From assembly GCA_964480635.1 (NCBI GenBank), contig CAYZQE010000002.1, positions 1 through 64,000 of the forward strand: a stretch of 64,000 bases of DNA, in the 5' to 3' direction. Below the pieces are notes generated by a model. It saw only the letters and a program-made list of their open reading frames with translations, was not told the origin of the DNA and did no database searches. Positions 50,564 through 59,702 of this stretch are shown one piece after another. Numbering within the stretch: position 1 is the stretch's first letter; each line of letters starts with the position of its first letter. Source of the stretch: CAYZQE01 sp964480635 (lineage in GTDB: Bacteria > Pseudomonadota > Gammaproteobacteria > GCA-001735895). Made by a program: the position numbers and the translations under genes.

Positions 50564-52054
50564 ATGAAAATCATCCTATCGACACTCAATGCAAAATACA
50601 TCCACAGCGCCTTAGGCTTGCGTTATTTATATGCTCATATGGATAAGTTGCAGTCAGCAACTGAAATTATGGAATTTAATATCAGTGATCGAGTGGCAGA
50701 TATAGCCGAAAAGCTATTAGCAACAAAGCCTAAAATTATTGGCTTTGGTGTTTATATTTGGAATGTTGAGCAAACTACGGAATTGGTTTCCCTAATCAAA
50801 ATAATCCACCCTGACATTACTATTATTTTAGGCGGGCCAGAAATCAGTTATGAATATGAAGAAACAAAGCTCTATGAACTAGCAGACCATATTATTACGG
50901 GGCAAGCTGATGTCAGTTTTAAGCAAACCTGCGACAGCATTATTCATGGCTTTCCAGTTGATAAGGTGATTAATGCAGCAGTGCCAGCACCTGAGTCTTT
51001 AAAATTACCCTACGATTTTTATAATGATGAAGATATTAAACAACGCGTGCTATATGTAGAAGCATCACGTGGCTGCCCTTTTAAGTGCGAGTTTTGCCTA
51101 TCATCGCTGGATAAAACAGCCAAAGCGTTTGATATCGAACAATTTTTAAAGGCAATGGACGGGTTATATCAACGTGGTGCTCGCTCGTTTAAGTTTGTTG
51201 ATCGCACGTTTAATCTCAACATAAAATTTAGCTCACAAATATTAAACTTCTTTTTAGATAAAAAGGATGATGAATTATTTTTGCATTTTGAGCTGATTCC
51301 CGATCGATTACCCGACGCTTTAAAGGCATTAATATTAAAATTTCCAAAAGGCAATGTGCAATTTGAAATTGGCATTCAAACCTTTAACCCAGAGGTACAG
51401 CAACGCATAAGCCGAAAACAAGACCATCAAAAAACAGTCGATAACCTCGTGTGGTTATGTACTAAAACCGATGTCCATTTACACACAGACCTCATTGCAG
51501 GTCTACCAGGAGAAAGTATGCAAAGTTTTGGTGACAGCTTTAACTTGTTAATTAGTTTAGGCGTACAAGAAATTCAAATTGGCATTTTAAAGCGTTTACG
51601 AGGTACGCCCATCATTCGTCATAGCGAAGAGTTTCAACTTAAGTTTAGTGCTCAAGCGCCCTACACTATTTTGCAAAACAGCAATTTAAGCTTTGTTGAT
51701 ATTCAAGACCTAAATCGTTTTGCACGTTATTGGAATTTAGTCGGCAATTCAGGGCGGTTTAAAAACACCTTAGCAGTATTATTAAAAGACAAGCCATTTG
51801 AGCATTTTATGGCTTTTAGTCGTTGGGTATATAAAACCACAGCGCAAACCCATAAAATTGCATTACCACGTTTATTTAAATTAATTCATCAATATTTAGC
51901 GGATGATAAAGACATTTTAGACGTTTTAGAATTAGATTTTCAGCGCACGGGGATTAAAAAACAATTGCACCAAGTACTCGAACTAACTATGCCTAGTGCT
52001 CACTTAATTAAAGGCAATAAAGCCAGTTTACGGCAGCAAAGACACAGCGGTTAA
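50564..52054 (+). CDS. B12-binding-type radical SAM protein (DUF4080-like)
   Basis: A 496-residue protein with an N-terminal B12-binding-like Rossmann domain (MKIILSTLNAKYIHSALGLR, IIGFGVYIW, IILGGPEISYEYEE), then a radical SAM domain with CPFKCEFC (CxxxCxxC) near residue 175 and a C-terminal DUF4080-type region. Members of this B12-radical SAM class often do methyl transfer or rearrangements on unknown substrates. I chose ATG at 50564, because the frame runs further upstream only as non-conserved sequence. Confidence 0.82.
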   Translation: MKIILSTLNAKYIHSALGLRYLYAHMDKLQSATEIMEFNISDRVADIAEKLLATKPKIIGFGVYIWNVEQTTELVSLIKIIHPDITIILGGPEISYEYEETKLYELADHIITGQADVSFKQTCDSIIHGFPVDKVINAAVPAPESLKLPYDFYNDEDIKQRVLYVEASRGCPFKCEFCLSSLDKTAKAFDIEQFLKAMDGLYQRGARSFKFVDRTFNLNIKFSSQILNFFLDKKDDELFLHFELIPDRLPDALKALILKFPKGNVQFEIGIQTFNPEVQQRISRKQDHQKTVDNLVWLCTKTDVHLHTDLIAGLPGESMQSFGDSFNLLISLGVQEIQIGILKRLRGTPIIRHSEEFQLKFSAQAPYTILQNSNLSFVDIQDLNRFARYWNLVGNSGRFKNTLAVLLKDKPFEHFMAFSRWVYKTTAQTHKIALPRLFKLIHQYLADDKDILDVLELDFQRTGIKKQLHQVLELTMPSAHLIKGNKASLRQQRHSG

Positions 52055-52222
52055 TAAAAAGGCCTCTTTTTTAGCAAAACGACGGCATCTGAACAGAGAC
52101 AGCTTCAAACTAAATGGGCTTAAATGATGCTTAAAGCATAAAATTTTTAAAATGAACTAAGCTTTAATTAAGACGCTATTGTTCGAAAATGTAATTGTGT
52201 CTCCCTATTATTCATAGAGCCA

Positions 52223-53218
52223 ATGATGCCAAGCCTTCTAAAATTTAAATTCATCCAATTGTTATCTGCATTTATCTTAATGACACCGCTTCAAATCGGT
52301 ATTGCCGATTTATTACAACCCATCAGTGGGCGAGGTATTACGATTAATGAAATTTTACCCGCCGATGTATTAGCCAGAGTCGAGTTAATTAAAGAAGACC
52401 TTAATTTAATCAGACTAGAGCTGGGTAAACCCAATGTGTCAGAAGCGGATATTGATGTATTAGAAACAGCGCCTAGAGAAGTTTACTTTGTCGCCCAAGC
52501 TCTGTTTGTAAAGGCCAATCGTTTTGGATTTGAGCTTAATAAAACCTCTTTAGATGCGTTAACGCCAGTGAATGCTGCTACGGTAAAGCCATTTCATGTG
52601 TGGCAGGTTGTGAATGCGGCCTACCAACGAATTGAAGACATTAAGAAAAAATTAAACATTAAACAAGGCGGTATAGAGCGCCAACAAGCTATTGAAACAA
52701 CCCCCAATGATGTTATTCAATCATTATTAGACACCAATAAATTATTAAGCCATTTGCTCTTTACTAAGCTATCACCTGCCGATGCATATCAACAAATTAC
52801 GGCGAGTATCAATTTAACCGCACAATTACTAGCTCAGTTTGATGGTGTGAAACGTATTCCTGATGCGCCTGTTTATGAGCGACGTAAAACACCAGGTGAT
52901 GTTTATGCAAGGTTATATAATAGTTTTAGTCTCGTCAAAAGCATCGCTTCATCATCAAATTTATTAATGTTTAATTTTCAAGTCACGCATCTAAAAAAAT
53001 CTAAATCACCCAGCGATGTGTATGGTTTAGCGACCTTATTAAAGGCTGAACTTGCTTATTTTCATGCTAAGTTGCAAACCACCGAACAAGTCGCGAAAGC
53101 GTATTATCCGGGTATTAAAACACCTTCAGATGTTTTTCAACGCGTCGGAATACTAGAGCAGCAATTAAATACGTTATTAATTCAGGTGATTGATAACCCG
53201 ACTTGGTTAGAGCAGTAA
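52223..53218 (+). CDS. Exported protein with eight Pro-x-Asp-Val repeats
   Basis: A 331-residue protein with a signal peptide (residues 1-28, ending IGIA). The rest is eight copies of a unit that starts with a Pro-(x)-Asp-Val/Ala-like motif and continues as a helix (L..L...L..L). The motifs are at residues 46 (PADV), 84 (PREV), 123 (PFHV), 161 (PNDV), 185 (PADA), 224 (PGDV), 263 (PSDV) and 301 (PSDV). The spacing is 38, 39, 38, 24, 39, 39 and 38, so one unit is shortened by about 14 residues. I know no name for this repeat. It ends 3 bp before the hybrid kinase gene, so a periplasmic sensor or scaffold for that kinase is inferred. Confidence 0.75.
   Translation: MMPSLLKFKFIQLLSAFILMTPLQIGIADLLQPISGRGITINEILPADVLARVELIKEDLNLIRLELGKPNVSEADIDVLETAPREVYFVAQALFVKANRFGFELNKTSLDALTPVNAATVKPFHVWQVVNAAYQRIEDIKKKLNIKQGGIERQQAIETTPNDVIQSLLDTNKLLSHLLFTKLSPADAYQQITASINLTAQLLAQFDGVKRIPDAPVYERRKTPGDVYARLYNSFSLVKSIASSSNLLMFNFQVTHLKKSKSPSDVYGLATLLKAELAYFHAKLQTTEQVAKAYYPGIKTPSDVFQRVGILEQQLNTLLIQVIDNPTWLEQ
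52358..53176 (+). repeat. Eight ~39-residue protein repeats
   Basis: Repeat units in the exported protein, each opening with P-x-D-V or a close variant. The regular spacing of 38 to 39 residues, with one 24-residue step, suggests a helical solenoid. The DNA is diverged between copies, so the repeat is old at the nucleotide level. Confidence 0.8.
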
Positions 53219-53221
53219 CTC

Positions 53222-56200
53222 ATGTCGGTCGTTAATAATAGGGAGAATAAAGCGGAAGAATTAAAGCGCGGTTTATATGCCTCTTATTTTTCTTTAACAA
53301 TCGTTGGCCTAAGTTTATTGGTGGTTGGTTTAGTGACCAATATTTGGATCAGTAATCAGGCATTAGAAGTTATTAATGTCAGCTCACCCAAAGTGGCATT
53401 ATTAGAAAAAATAAACACATCTTTAGAAACATCAAGAGCAGATTTAAACGCATGGATAGGTGGCGGCGAATTACAATTTAAAATAAACCGTAAAAAAGCT
53501 TGGCAACAAGACATATATCTCGCGTTAGATAAACTTAAAGCATTAAATGACGATAACCATGAGAACCTTAAAAAATTAGAACAAAAGCTACGCAACGTAG
53601 AAATGTGGCAATGGAAAATTGAAGACGTTGCTCAAACTCAAGGTAATTTCCCATCGCAATATTTATTGGATAGCCAAACAAAAAAATTAATTAAAAGGAC
53701 AGTAAATGCCACAACAGCACTGATAGAAATAGAGCTATTAGGTCTTATATCTAGCCTTCAAAAACATGACGTTAATGTGTTAATTGAGTTTCGAGCAAAC
53801 CTTTTTGAGTCATTATCGCATTTAACCGACTATGTGAGGAATGACGTACATTCTTCAAGGTTTGAATTTAATCGTTCAATGGCAAAAGCAGAGATAAATT
53901 TTAAAGCGCTGTTGCAAATTAATAAAATGATCGAGGTTGATCAATTAGAACAGTTAATTATTATTAACGAAAATTTTAAAGCCTATCAATCGCAAACGTC
54001 ACAGATATTAACCATTAGAGAAGGTAATAATTGGAATATTGCTACCACTTGGGTTGAGCAAGAGCTGAATCCAAAAAAAGAGCAGGTTGAAAAGACACTA
54101 ATAGCCTTACTTAATGAAGAAAGAAAACGCCTACAAAGTGATGCCGATAGCATAAAAAAATTGGGCACTATAGTGCCCTTTATCATGTTTGGATTATTGT
54201 TTTTAATGGCTTTTGTGGCCTTTTACCTGGCCCGAAAAAGTACACATCGTTTTGTCGCGCCAGTGGTGAACTTAGAAATTCAAGATCAATTAAAATCAGA
54301 CGTTGCTGTCTTAAATAGTAATATGCTGGGAGTTAATAATATTAAAGAGTTATGCCAAAACGCTATCAAATATTTGGCTGAACAAACCCAAGCCGTAGGC
54401 GGTTCACTGTTTGTAGAGCAGGATAATCTTTTAAGACTAAAAGGCGCTTATGCGGTATCTAACCGTCAGCTTTTAGCTCATAGTGGTATTGAGTTGGGTG
54501 AAGGTTTATTAGGCCAAGCATATATCAATAACGACATTAAATTTATTAAACCAGAGCCTAACGATGACTTTGTTATTCAGTCGTCGCTGATAGAGGCAAC
54601 CCCAAAGCAGTTGATGATTGCACCTATTGAATTTCAAGGTAAGGTGACGGCGGTTATAGAGCTGGCTTCATTACATGACTTTAGTGATTATGAAATCACC
54701 TTTATTAAGCAATGTTTGATTGATATTGGCGCATCATTGAATGCTGTACAGCAAGGTGAGCTAATAAGAGAGTCTCTCGCTAAGTCACAGGCACAGTCGG
54801 AAGAACTGGTGAGCCAACAAGAAGAGCTTCGAGTTACTAATGAAGAGCTAGAAAACCAAAAAGAAGAACTAAGAGTGACCAATGAAGAGCTTTTGGTACG
54901 GGGTGATGCCATTCAAGATAAATCAGATTTATTAGAGCAAGCCAATAAAGATCTTTCTGAAAAATCTCAAAATTTAGAGCTTCAAGCAAATGTTTTAAAA
55001 AAGTCAGAAAAAGAGCTGGCAGACAAGGCCGCGCTGTTAGAAGAAGCGAGCCGTTATAAATCAGAATTTTTAGCCAATATGTCACACGAGCTACGAACGC
55101 CGCTTAATAGCTTATTAATTTTAGCTAAAATGTTAGCAGACAATGATGAAGAGAATTTAAATGAAGACCAAGTAGAGTCGGCAAGCGTCATTTACGATAG
55201 CGGCACTCACTTGTTAAATTTAATCAATGATATTTTAGACCTCTCTAAAATTGAAGCAGGCCGAATGGATGTGGTTAAGGAAACCTTTTTTATTGCTGAA
55301 TTAGCAAAAAGCATGGAGGCTCGGTTTACCCATATGGCAAAGGTAAAGGGTATTTTATTTAATGTGACTGGGTTAGATATTTCATTATTAAGCTTAATAA
55401 CTGATGGAGTGAAGCTCCAACAAATACTCACTAACTTAATTGGCAATGCCCTTAAGTTTACGTCGGAAGGTTCAGTCACATTAGATTTCTCAGTTATTAA
55501 AAATAATGAACATGATCAACAAATAGCGATTGCAGTGATTGATACTGGCATTGGCATAGAAGAAACAAAGCAAGCGGCTATTTTTGAAGCCTTTCAGCAA
55601 GAAGATGGTTCAATTAACCGTAATTTTGGTGGCACGGGTTTAGGCTTATCTATTTCAATGGCCTATTCAAAATTATTAGGTGGGCACGTTCAGCTTAAAT
55701 CTAAAAAAGGCATCGGTTCAACATTTACTTTAATGCTACCTTTGAACGAGCAACCTATTGAAGACGTTGTTATCCAAGAGCCAAAACCTCTCAAGCTTGT
55801 TGAGGGCGTTAAGAACAACCCTGAAATCGCCGAAGAAAAAAAACAATCTTGGGTCATCTCCCCTCCTCCATTTACCGATGATCGAGAACGGTTAAAGACA
55901 GAACTGCCCTTGTTGTTAGTGGTTGAAGATGACCCTAAATTTTCTCGTATTTTGTATAAAGAAGCACAAAAGCAAGGTTATCAATGTCTGGTTGCACCTG
56001 ATGCAGAAAGTGGGTTGATATTGCTAGATAAACATAAAGTTATGGGTATCTTGCTTGACTTAAGTTTACCGCGAATGGATGGCAAAGAATTTTTAAAACG
56101 AGTAATGGATAATAATGAGCTTGAAGATATTCCCGTACATATTATATCGGCTTTGGGTCGTTCAGGAGATGAGCTTGAACAGGGTGCAGTGGGCTATTTT

Positions 56201-57088
56201 ACAAAACCAGTCAATCAAAGCCAAATTGCAATAGCGTTAGGCCGGCTAATGAACACTCACTGTAGTTCAATAGCTCAAGTACTTTTAATCGAAGGTGATG
56301 AGGCATCTCGATTGGAAATGATGACGTTATTAATGAACGAAAATATAAAAATAACAGAAGCTTGTCATGCGGCTGAGGCCACAGAGTATTTAAAGACAAA
56401 AGAATTTAATAGCATTATTTTAGGTTTGAACTTGCCAGATCAAAGCGGATTTGAATGGCTAGATGAGGCTGCAAATAATGATGACTTCATCTTACCTCCA
56501 GTGATTATTTATTCGGGTCGCAATTTAAGCCTCGAAGAAGAAAGTCATTTAAAACACTATACCGAAAGCATTATTATAAAATCCTCTCGTTCTGCTGAAC
56601 GTCTATTGGATGAAGTGTCGTTATTTTTAAACAGCGTTAAAAGAACGAAACAAAAAACGCCTAACATTCAGAAAAAAATAAATAAAAGTCAAAGCGATGG
56701 TAAAGGAGAAACGCCAGAACTAAAAAATAAGAGGGTGCTTGCCGTTGATGATGACATGCGTAATACCTTTGCTTTATCTAAAGTATTACGCAACAGAGGT
56801 ATGGTTGTTGAAATGGCCAGTAGCGGAAAGTTAGCGTTGCAAAAACTCAATGACCAAGAACTATTTGATATCGTACTTATGGATATTATGATGCCAGACA
56901 TGGATGGTTATGAAACCATGCAGGCCATTAGAAAAATAGCACGGTTTAAAAACTTACCCATTATTGCTGTTACAGCAAAAGCAATGAAAGGCGATAAAGA
57001 AAAATGTTTAGAAGCAGGTGCCAATGATTATTTATCAAAACCTATTGATATCGAAAAGCTGCAAACTACCATGCTGACTTGGGTTTAG
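53222..57088 (+). CDS. Hybrid sensor histidine kinase with three receiver domains
   Basis: A 1288-residue protein. It has TM1 (about residues 20-42), a periplasmic helical region (about 43-315), TM2 (about 317-337), a GAF domain (about 365-515), a coiled coil with two copies of EELRVTNEEL (534-543 and 548-557, 14 residues apart), HisKA with phospho-acceptor His622 in MSHELRTPLNS, and HATPase. Three REC domains follow. REC1 has Asp946 (LDLSLPRMDG). REC2 is degenerate: the Asp position reads Gly in IILGLNLPDQSG. REC3 has Asp1221 (LMDIMMPDMDG). The repeat protein upstream and CheR, CheB and a REC-GGDEF downstream form one unit. Confidence 0.9.
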   Translation: MSVVNNRENKAEELKRGLYASYFSLTIVGLSLLVVGLVTNIWISNQALEVINVSSPKVALLEKINTSLETSRADLNAWIGGGELQFKINRKKAWQQDIYLALDKLKALNDDNHENLKKLEQKLRNVEMWQWKIEDVAQTQGNFPSQYLLDSQTKKLIKRTVNATTALIEIELLGLISSLQKHDVNVLIEFRANLFESLSHLTDYVRNDVHSSRFEFNRSMAKAEINFKALLQINKMIEVDQLEQLIIINENFKAYQSQTSQILTIREGNNWNIATTWVEQELNPKKEQVEKTLIALLNEERKRLQSDADSIKKLGTIVPFIMFGLLFLMAFVAFYLARKSTHRFVAPVVNLEIQDQLKSDVAVLNSNMLGVNNIKELCQNAIKYLAEQTQAVGGSLFVEQDNLLRLKGAYAVSNRQLLAHSGIELGEGLLGQAYINNDIKFIKPEPNDDFVIQSSLIEATPKQLMIAPIEFQGKVTAVIELASLHDFSDYEITFIKQCLIDIGASLNAVQQGELIRESLAKSQAQSEELVSQQEELRVTNEELENQKEELRVTNEELLVRGDAIQDKSDLLEQANKDLSEKSQNLELQANVLKKSEKELADKAALLEEASRYKSEFLANMSHELRTPLNSLLILAKMLADNDEENLNEDQVESASVIYDSGTHLLNLINDILDLSKIEAGRMDVVKETFFIAELAKSMEARFTHMAKVKGILFNVTGLDISLLSLITDGVKLQQILTNLIGNALKFTSEGSVTLDFSVIKNNEHDQQIAIAVIDTGIGIEETKQAAIFEAFQQEDGSINRNFGGTGLGLSISMAYSKLLGGHVQLKSKKGIGSTFTLMLPLNEQPIEDVVIQEPKPLKLVEGVKNNPEIAEEKKQSWVISPPPFTDDRERLKTELPLLLVVEDDPKFSRILYKEAQKQGYQCLVAPDAESGLILLDKHKVMGILLDLSLPRMDGKEFLKRVMDNNELEDIPVHIISALGRSGDELEQGAVGYFTKPVNQSQIAIALGRLMNTHCSSIAQVLLIEGDEASRLEMMTLLMNENIKITEACHAAEATEYLKTKEFNSIILGLNLPDQSGFEWLDEAANNDDFILPPVIIYSGRNLSLEEESHLKHYTESIIIKSSRSAERLLDEVSLFLNSVKRTKQKTPNIQKKINKSQSDGKGETPELKNKRVLAVDDDMRNTFALSKVLRNRGMVVEMASSGKLALQKLNDQELFDIVLMDIMMPDMDGYETMQAIRKIARFKNLPIIAVTAKAMKGDKEKCLEAGANDYLSKPIDIEKLQTTMLTWV

Positions 57089-57096
57089 GCATTTAG

Positions 57097-57957
57097 ATGG
57101 CAAGAATAAGCATTCAACATGCATTGGATGAACTAAATTTGACCCAAGTTGAAGATATAGAGTTATCACTTTTTATAAAGGCGGTTGAAGCCCGTTTTGG
57201 TTATGATTTTAAAAACTATCAAAAGGCATCGTTAAAGCGTCGAGTGCAAGCATTAGTGGTTAGCCAAGAATTAAACGTCATTAGTGAATTACTGCCTAAG
57301 ATTTTATATGAAGAGGGTTTTCTAGAAGAGATTATTGCCAAGATATCAGTTGGGGTGACCGAATTATTTCGTGACCCATGGAGTTATGATGCCATTAAAA
57401 ACCATGTGTTTGCATACTTAGAGTCATACCCTAGCCTTAAAATTTGGCATGCGGGTTGTTCCACAGGTGAAGAAGCATTCTCTTTAGCTATTCTTTTACA
57501 AGAAGCAGAATTAATGAATAAGACCACGGTTTACGCCACTGATTTTAATGAAGCAACATTAAACATTGCCAAAAGTGGTGTATTGAATACAAAAATATCT
57601 AAAGAAGATGTTACAAACTATCAACAAGCGGGAGGTAAACATTCTTTAGTGGATTACTTTACATCTGCTTATGGTCATTCAAAACTTGAGCAAGGCCTAT
57701 TAAACAACATTAATTTTAAACTGCACAATTTGGTACATGATGAGGTTTTTTGTCAGGCAAATGTAGTGATGTGTCGAAACGTGACCATTTACTTTAATCG
57801 TAAGCTTCAAGCTAAGGTACTTCAGTTATTATCAGATTCGGTATGTCGAGGTGGGTTTTTAATTTTAGGGCCAAAAGAATCCATCATAGCCACGCCCATT
57901 GAAAAGCTTTTTAAAGTAATTGATCAAAAAGCAAAAATATTTCAAAAAATAGTCTAG
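57097..57957 (+). CDS. cheR: CheR-type glutamate methyltransferase
   Basis: A 286-residue CheR-family protein. It has an N-terminal helical domain with KRRVQAL, VGVTELFRDPWSYDAI, the SAM-binding WHAGCSTGEEAFSLAILL and CRNVTIYFN. CheR methylates glutamates of chemoreceptors; here no receptor gene is nearby, so its target is uncertain. It may act on the periplasmic or kinase protein, or on a partner protein elsewhere. It begins 8 bp after the kinase. Confidence 0.9.
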   Translation: MARISIQHALDELNLTQVEDIELSLFIKAVEARFGYDFKNYQKASLKRRVQALVVSQELNVISELLPKILYEEGFLEEIIAKISVGVTELFRDPWSYDAIKNHVFAYLESYPSLKIWHAGCSTGEEAFSLAILLQEAELMNKTTVYATDFNEATLNIAKSGVLNTKISKEDVTNYQQAGGKHSLVDYFTSAYGHSKLEQGLLNNINFKLHNLVHDEVFCQANVVMCRNVTIYFNRKLQAKVLQLLSDSVCRGGFLILGPKESIIATPIEKLFKVIDQKAKIFQKIV

Positions 57958-57958
57958 C

Positions 57959-58519
57959 ATGCATATTGTTTTAATTGGCGGTTCAAGCGGTAGTTTAAAG
58001 CCGGTTCGTTTATTATTACGAAACCTTAATGGTTCTAATTATGTGGTCATTATCATTTTGCACTTACCCTCACAAATTGATTTACCATTAGTTGAATTAT
58101 TAGCAGTAGATACTAAACTCCCTGTTAAAGAAGCAATAGATAAATCGTTAATAGATGTTATGAACGTATACGTTGCAGCAGGTGGCTATCATCTTTATAT
58201 AGAAGATGATCATAGTTTTGCTTTATCTTTAGATGAAAAAGTTAACTATAGCCGACCTTCAATTGACGTTTTATTTTCATCAGCTGCCGATGTTTACGGC
58301 CAATCTTGTATTGGCATTTTGTTGTCTGGAGCTAACAAAGACGGTGCAGAAGGACTAAAAAGAATGAAGCAACTAGGCGGAATGACGATAGCACAGCTAC
58401 CAACTGAAGCCGAGGTCAGTGAGATGCCAAAATCTGCGATTGACACAGGTAGTATCGATTTAATTGCAACAGTGGACGACATAGCTATAAAAATTAATCA
58501 ACTGATGAATAAAAGATGA
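57959..58519 (+). CDS. cheB: CheB-type methylesterase (no receiver domain)
   Basis: A 186-residue CheB catalytic domain without the usual N-terminal REC domain. It has IGGSSGSLKP with the nucleophilic Ser, HLPS with the His, and LLSGANKDGAEGL with the Asp, so the catalytic triad is intact. It removes methyl esters or deamidates Gln in classical chemotaxis. Without a REC it is probably not controlled by phosphorylation directly. It begins one base after cheR. Confidence 0.9.
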   Translation: MHIVLIGGSSGSLKPVRLLLRNLNGSNYVVIIILHLPSQIDLPLVELLAVDTKLPVKEAIDKSLIDVMNVYVAAGGYHLYIEDDHSFALSLDEKVNYSRPSIDVLFSSAADVYGQSCIGILLSGANKDGAEGLKRMKQLGGMTIAQLPTEAEVSEMPKSAIDTGSIDLIATVDDIAIKINQLMNKR

Positions 58520-58530
58520 CGCCACGATAA

Positions 58531-59517
58531 ATGAAAAATTTAACACCAAAAATACTCATTGTTGATGATATTAAAGCGAATTTAATCGCATTAAATGCGC
58601 TGTTAAAAAGGATGGATGTTGAAGTAATTCAAGCCAGTTCGGGTAACGATGCATTAGGCCTAGTGCTAGAACATGACTTTGCTTTATTTTTGTTTGATGT
58701 GCAAATGCCTGAAATGGATGGCTATGAATTAGCCGAAATTCTAATGCATGAAGATTCTACCAAAGATATTCCTGTTATTTTTATCACAGCAGCCATGAAG
58801 GATGAATTAAACAGGATTAAGGGTTATGAGCACGGTGCGATTGATTACATAGAAAAGCCGATTAATGATGCGATTTTAAAAGCAAAAGTGAAAATACTTT
58901 TAAATATGTGGCAACAACGTCAACAGTTAAATATTTTACTTGATGACATTGCTGAAAAAAACATTGCCCTACAAACCGAAGTGGCAGAACGAAAAAAAGT
59001 AGAGCAGCGCCTCAATCATATGGCGAGCTATGATTCACTGACTGAGTTGCCCAATCGCCATCAACTCGATAAAGAAGCAACGAAAATAATTTCTACAGCA
59101 AAACGTTACGATCATCGTGTTGCCTTTATGTTTTTAGATTTAGATGGCTTTAAAAAAGTAAATGATAACAATGGGCACGACATAGGCGATGCTGTTTTGG
59201 TCGAGTCAGCTTTGCGCATGCAAAAAGCAGTACGTGATATTGATGTAGTCGCTCGCTTTGGCGGCGATGAGTTTATAATTGTATTGCCTGACTGCCATAC
59301 TAATGCTGATGTCAGCATCATTGCCAAACGTATCATTGATCACATTAATCAGCCGTTAGAATCGGTTAATATTGTCGAAAAATTAGGCGTGAGTATTGGC
59401 ATAGCGATTTATTCTGAGGATGGAATGACAAAAGAAGAGTTGTTGACTTTAGCCGATAAAGCCATGTATGAAGCCAAAAAATCAGGAAAAAATCAATTTA
59501 AATTTACTTCTGAGTAA
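58531..59517 (+). CDS. Response regulator diguanylate cyclase (REC-GGDEF)
   Basis: A 328-residue protein: REC (about 9-125; phospho-acceptor Asp in FDVQMPEMDGYE), a coiled linker and GGDEF with an intact GGDEF motif at 244-248, preceded by an RDID inhibitory site (RxxD five residues before). It makes c-di-GMP from two GTP when its REC domain is phosphorylated, presumably by the hybrid kinase upstream. It is the output of the 52223-59517 module. Confidence 0.92.
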   Translation: MKNLTPKILIVDDIKANLIALNALLKRMDVEVIQASSGNDALGLVLEHDFALFLFDVQMPEMDGYELAEILMHEDSTKDIPVIFITAAMKDELNRIKGYEHGAIDYIEKPINDAILKAKVKILLNMWQQRQQLNILLDDIAEKNIALQTEVAERKKVEQRLNHMASYDSLTELPNRHQLDKEATKIISTAKRYDHRVAFMFLDLDGFKKVNDNNGHDIGDAVLVESALRMQKAVRDIDVVARFGGDEFIIVLPDCHTNADVSIIAKRIIDHINQPLESVNIVEKLGVSIGIAIYSEDGMTKEELLTLADKAMYEAKKSGKNQFKFTSE

Positions 59518-59702
59518 ATCAAACAACCCAGTTTGAGTATGGTGAAAAAAAGATAAAAGTTATATCGAAAGACGCCGTAAATACACTGAACAATTCAATA
59601 ACTATTTTTTAATAGTTGATATTAATTTATTATATAGACACATAAATTAATCGGTGTATAAGTTATATTTGTGCGTTTTTTAATCATTAACAATTTTTCT
59701 TC

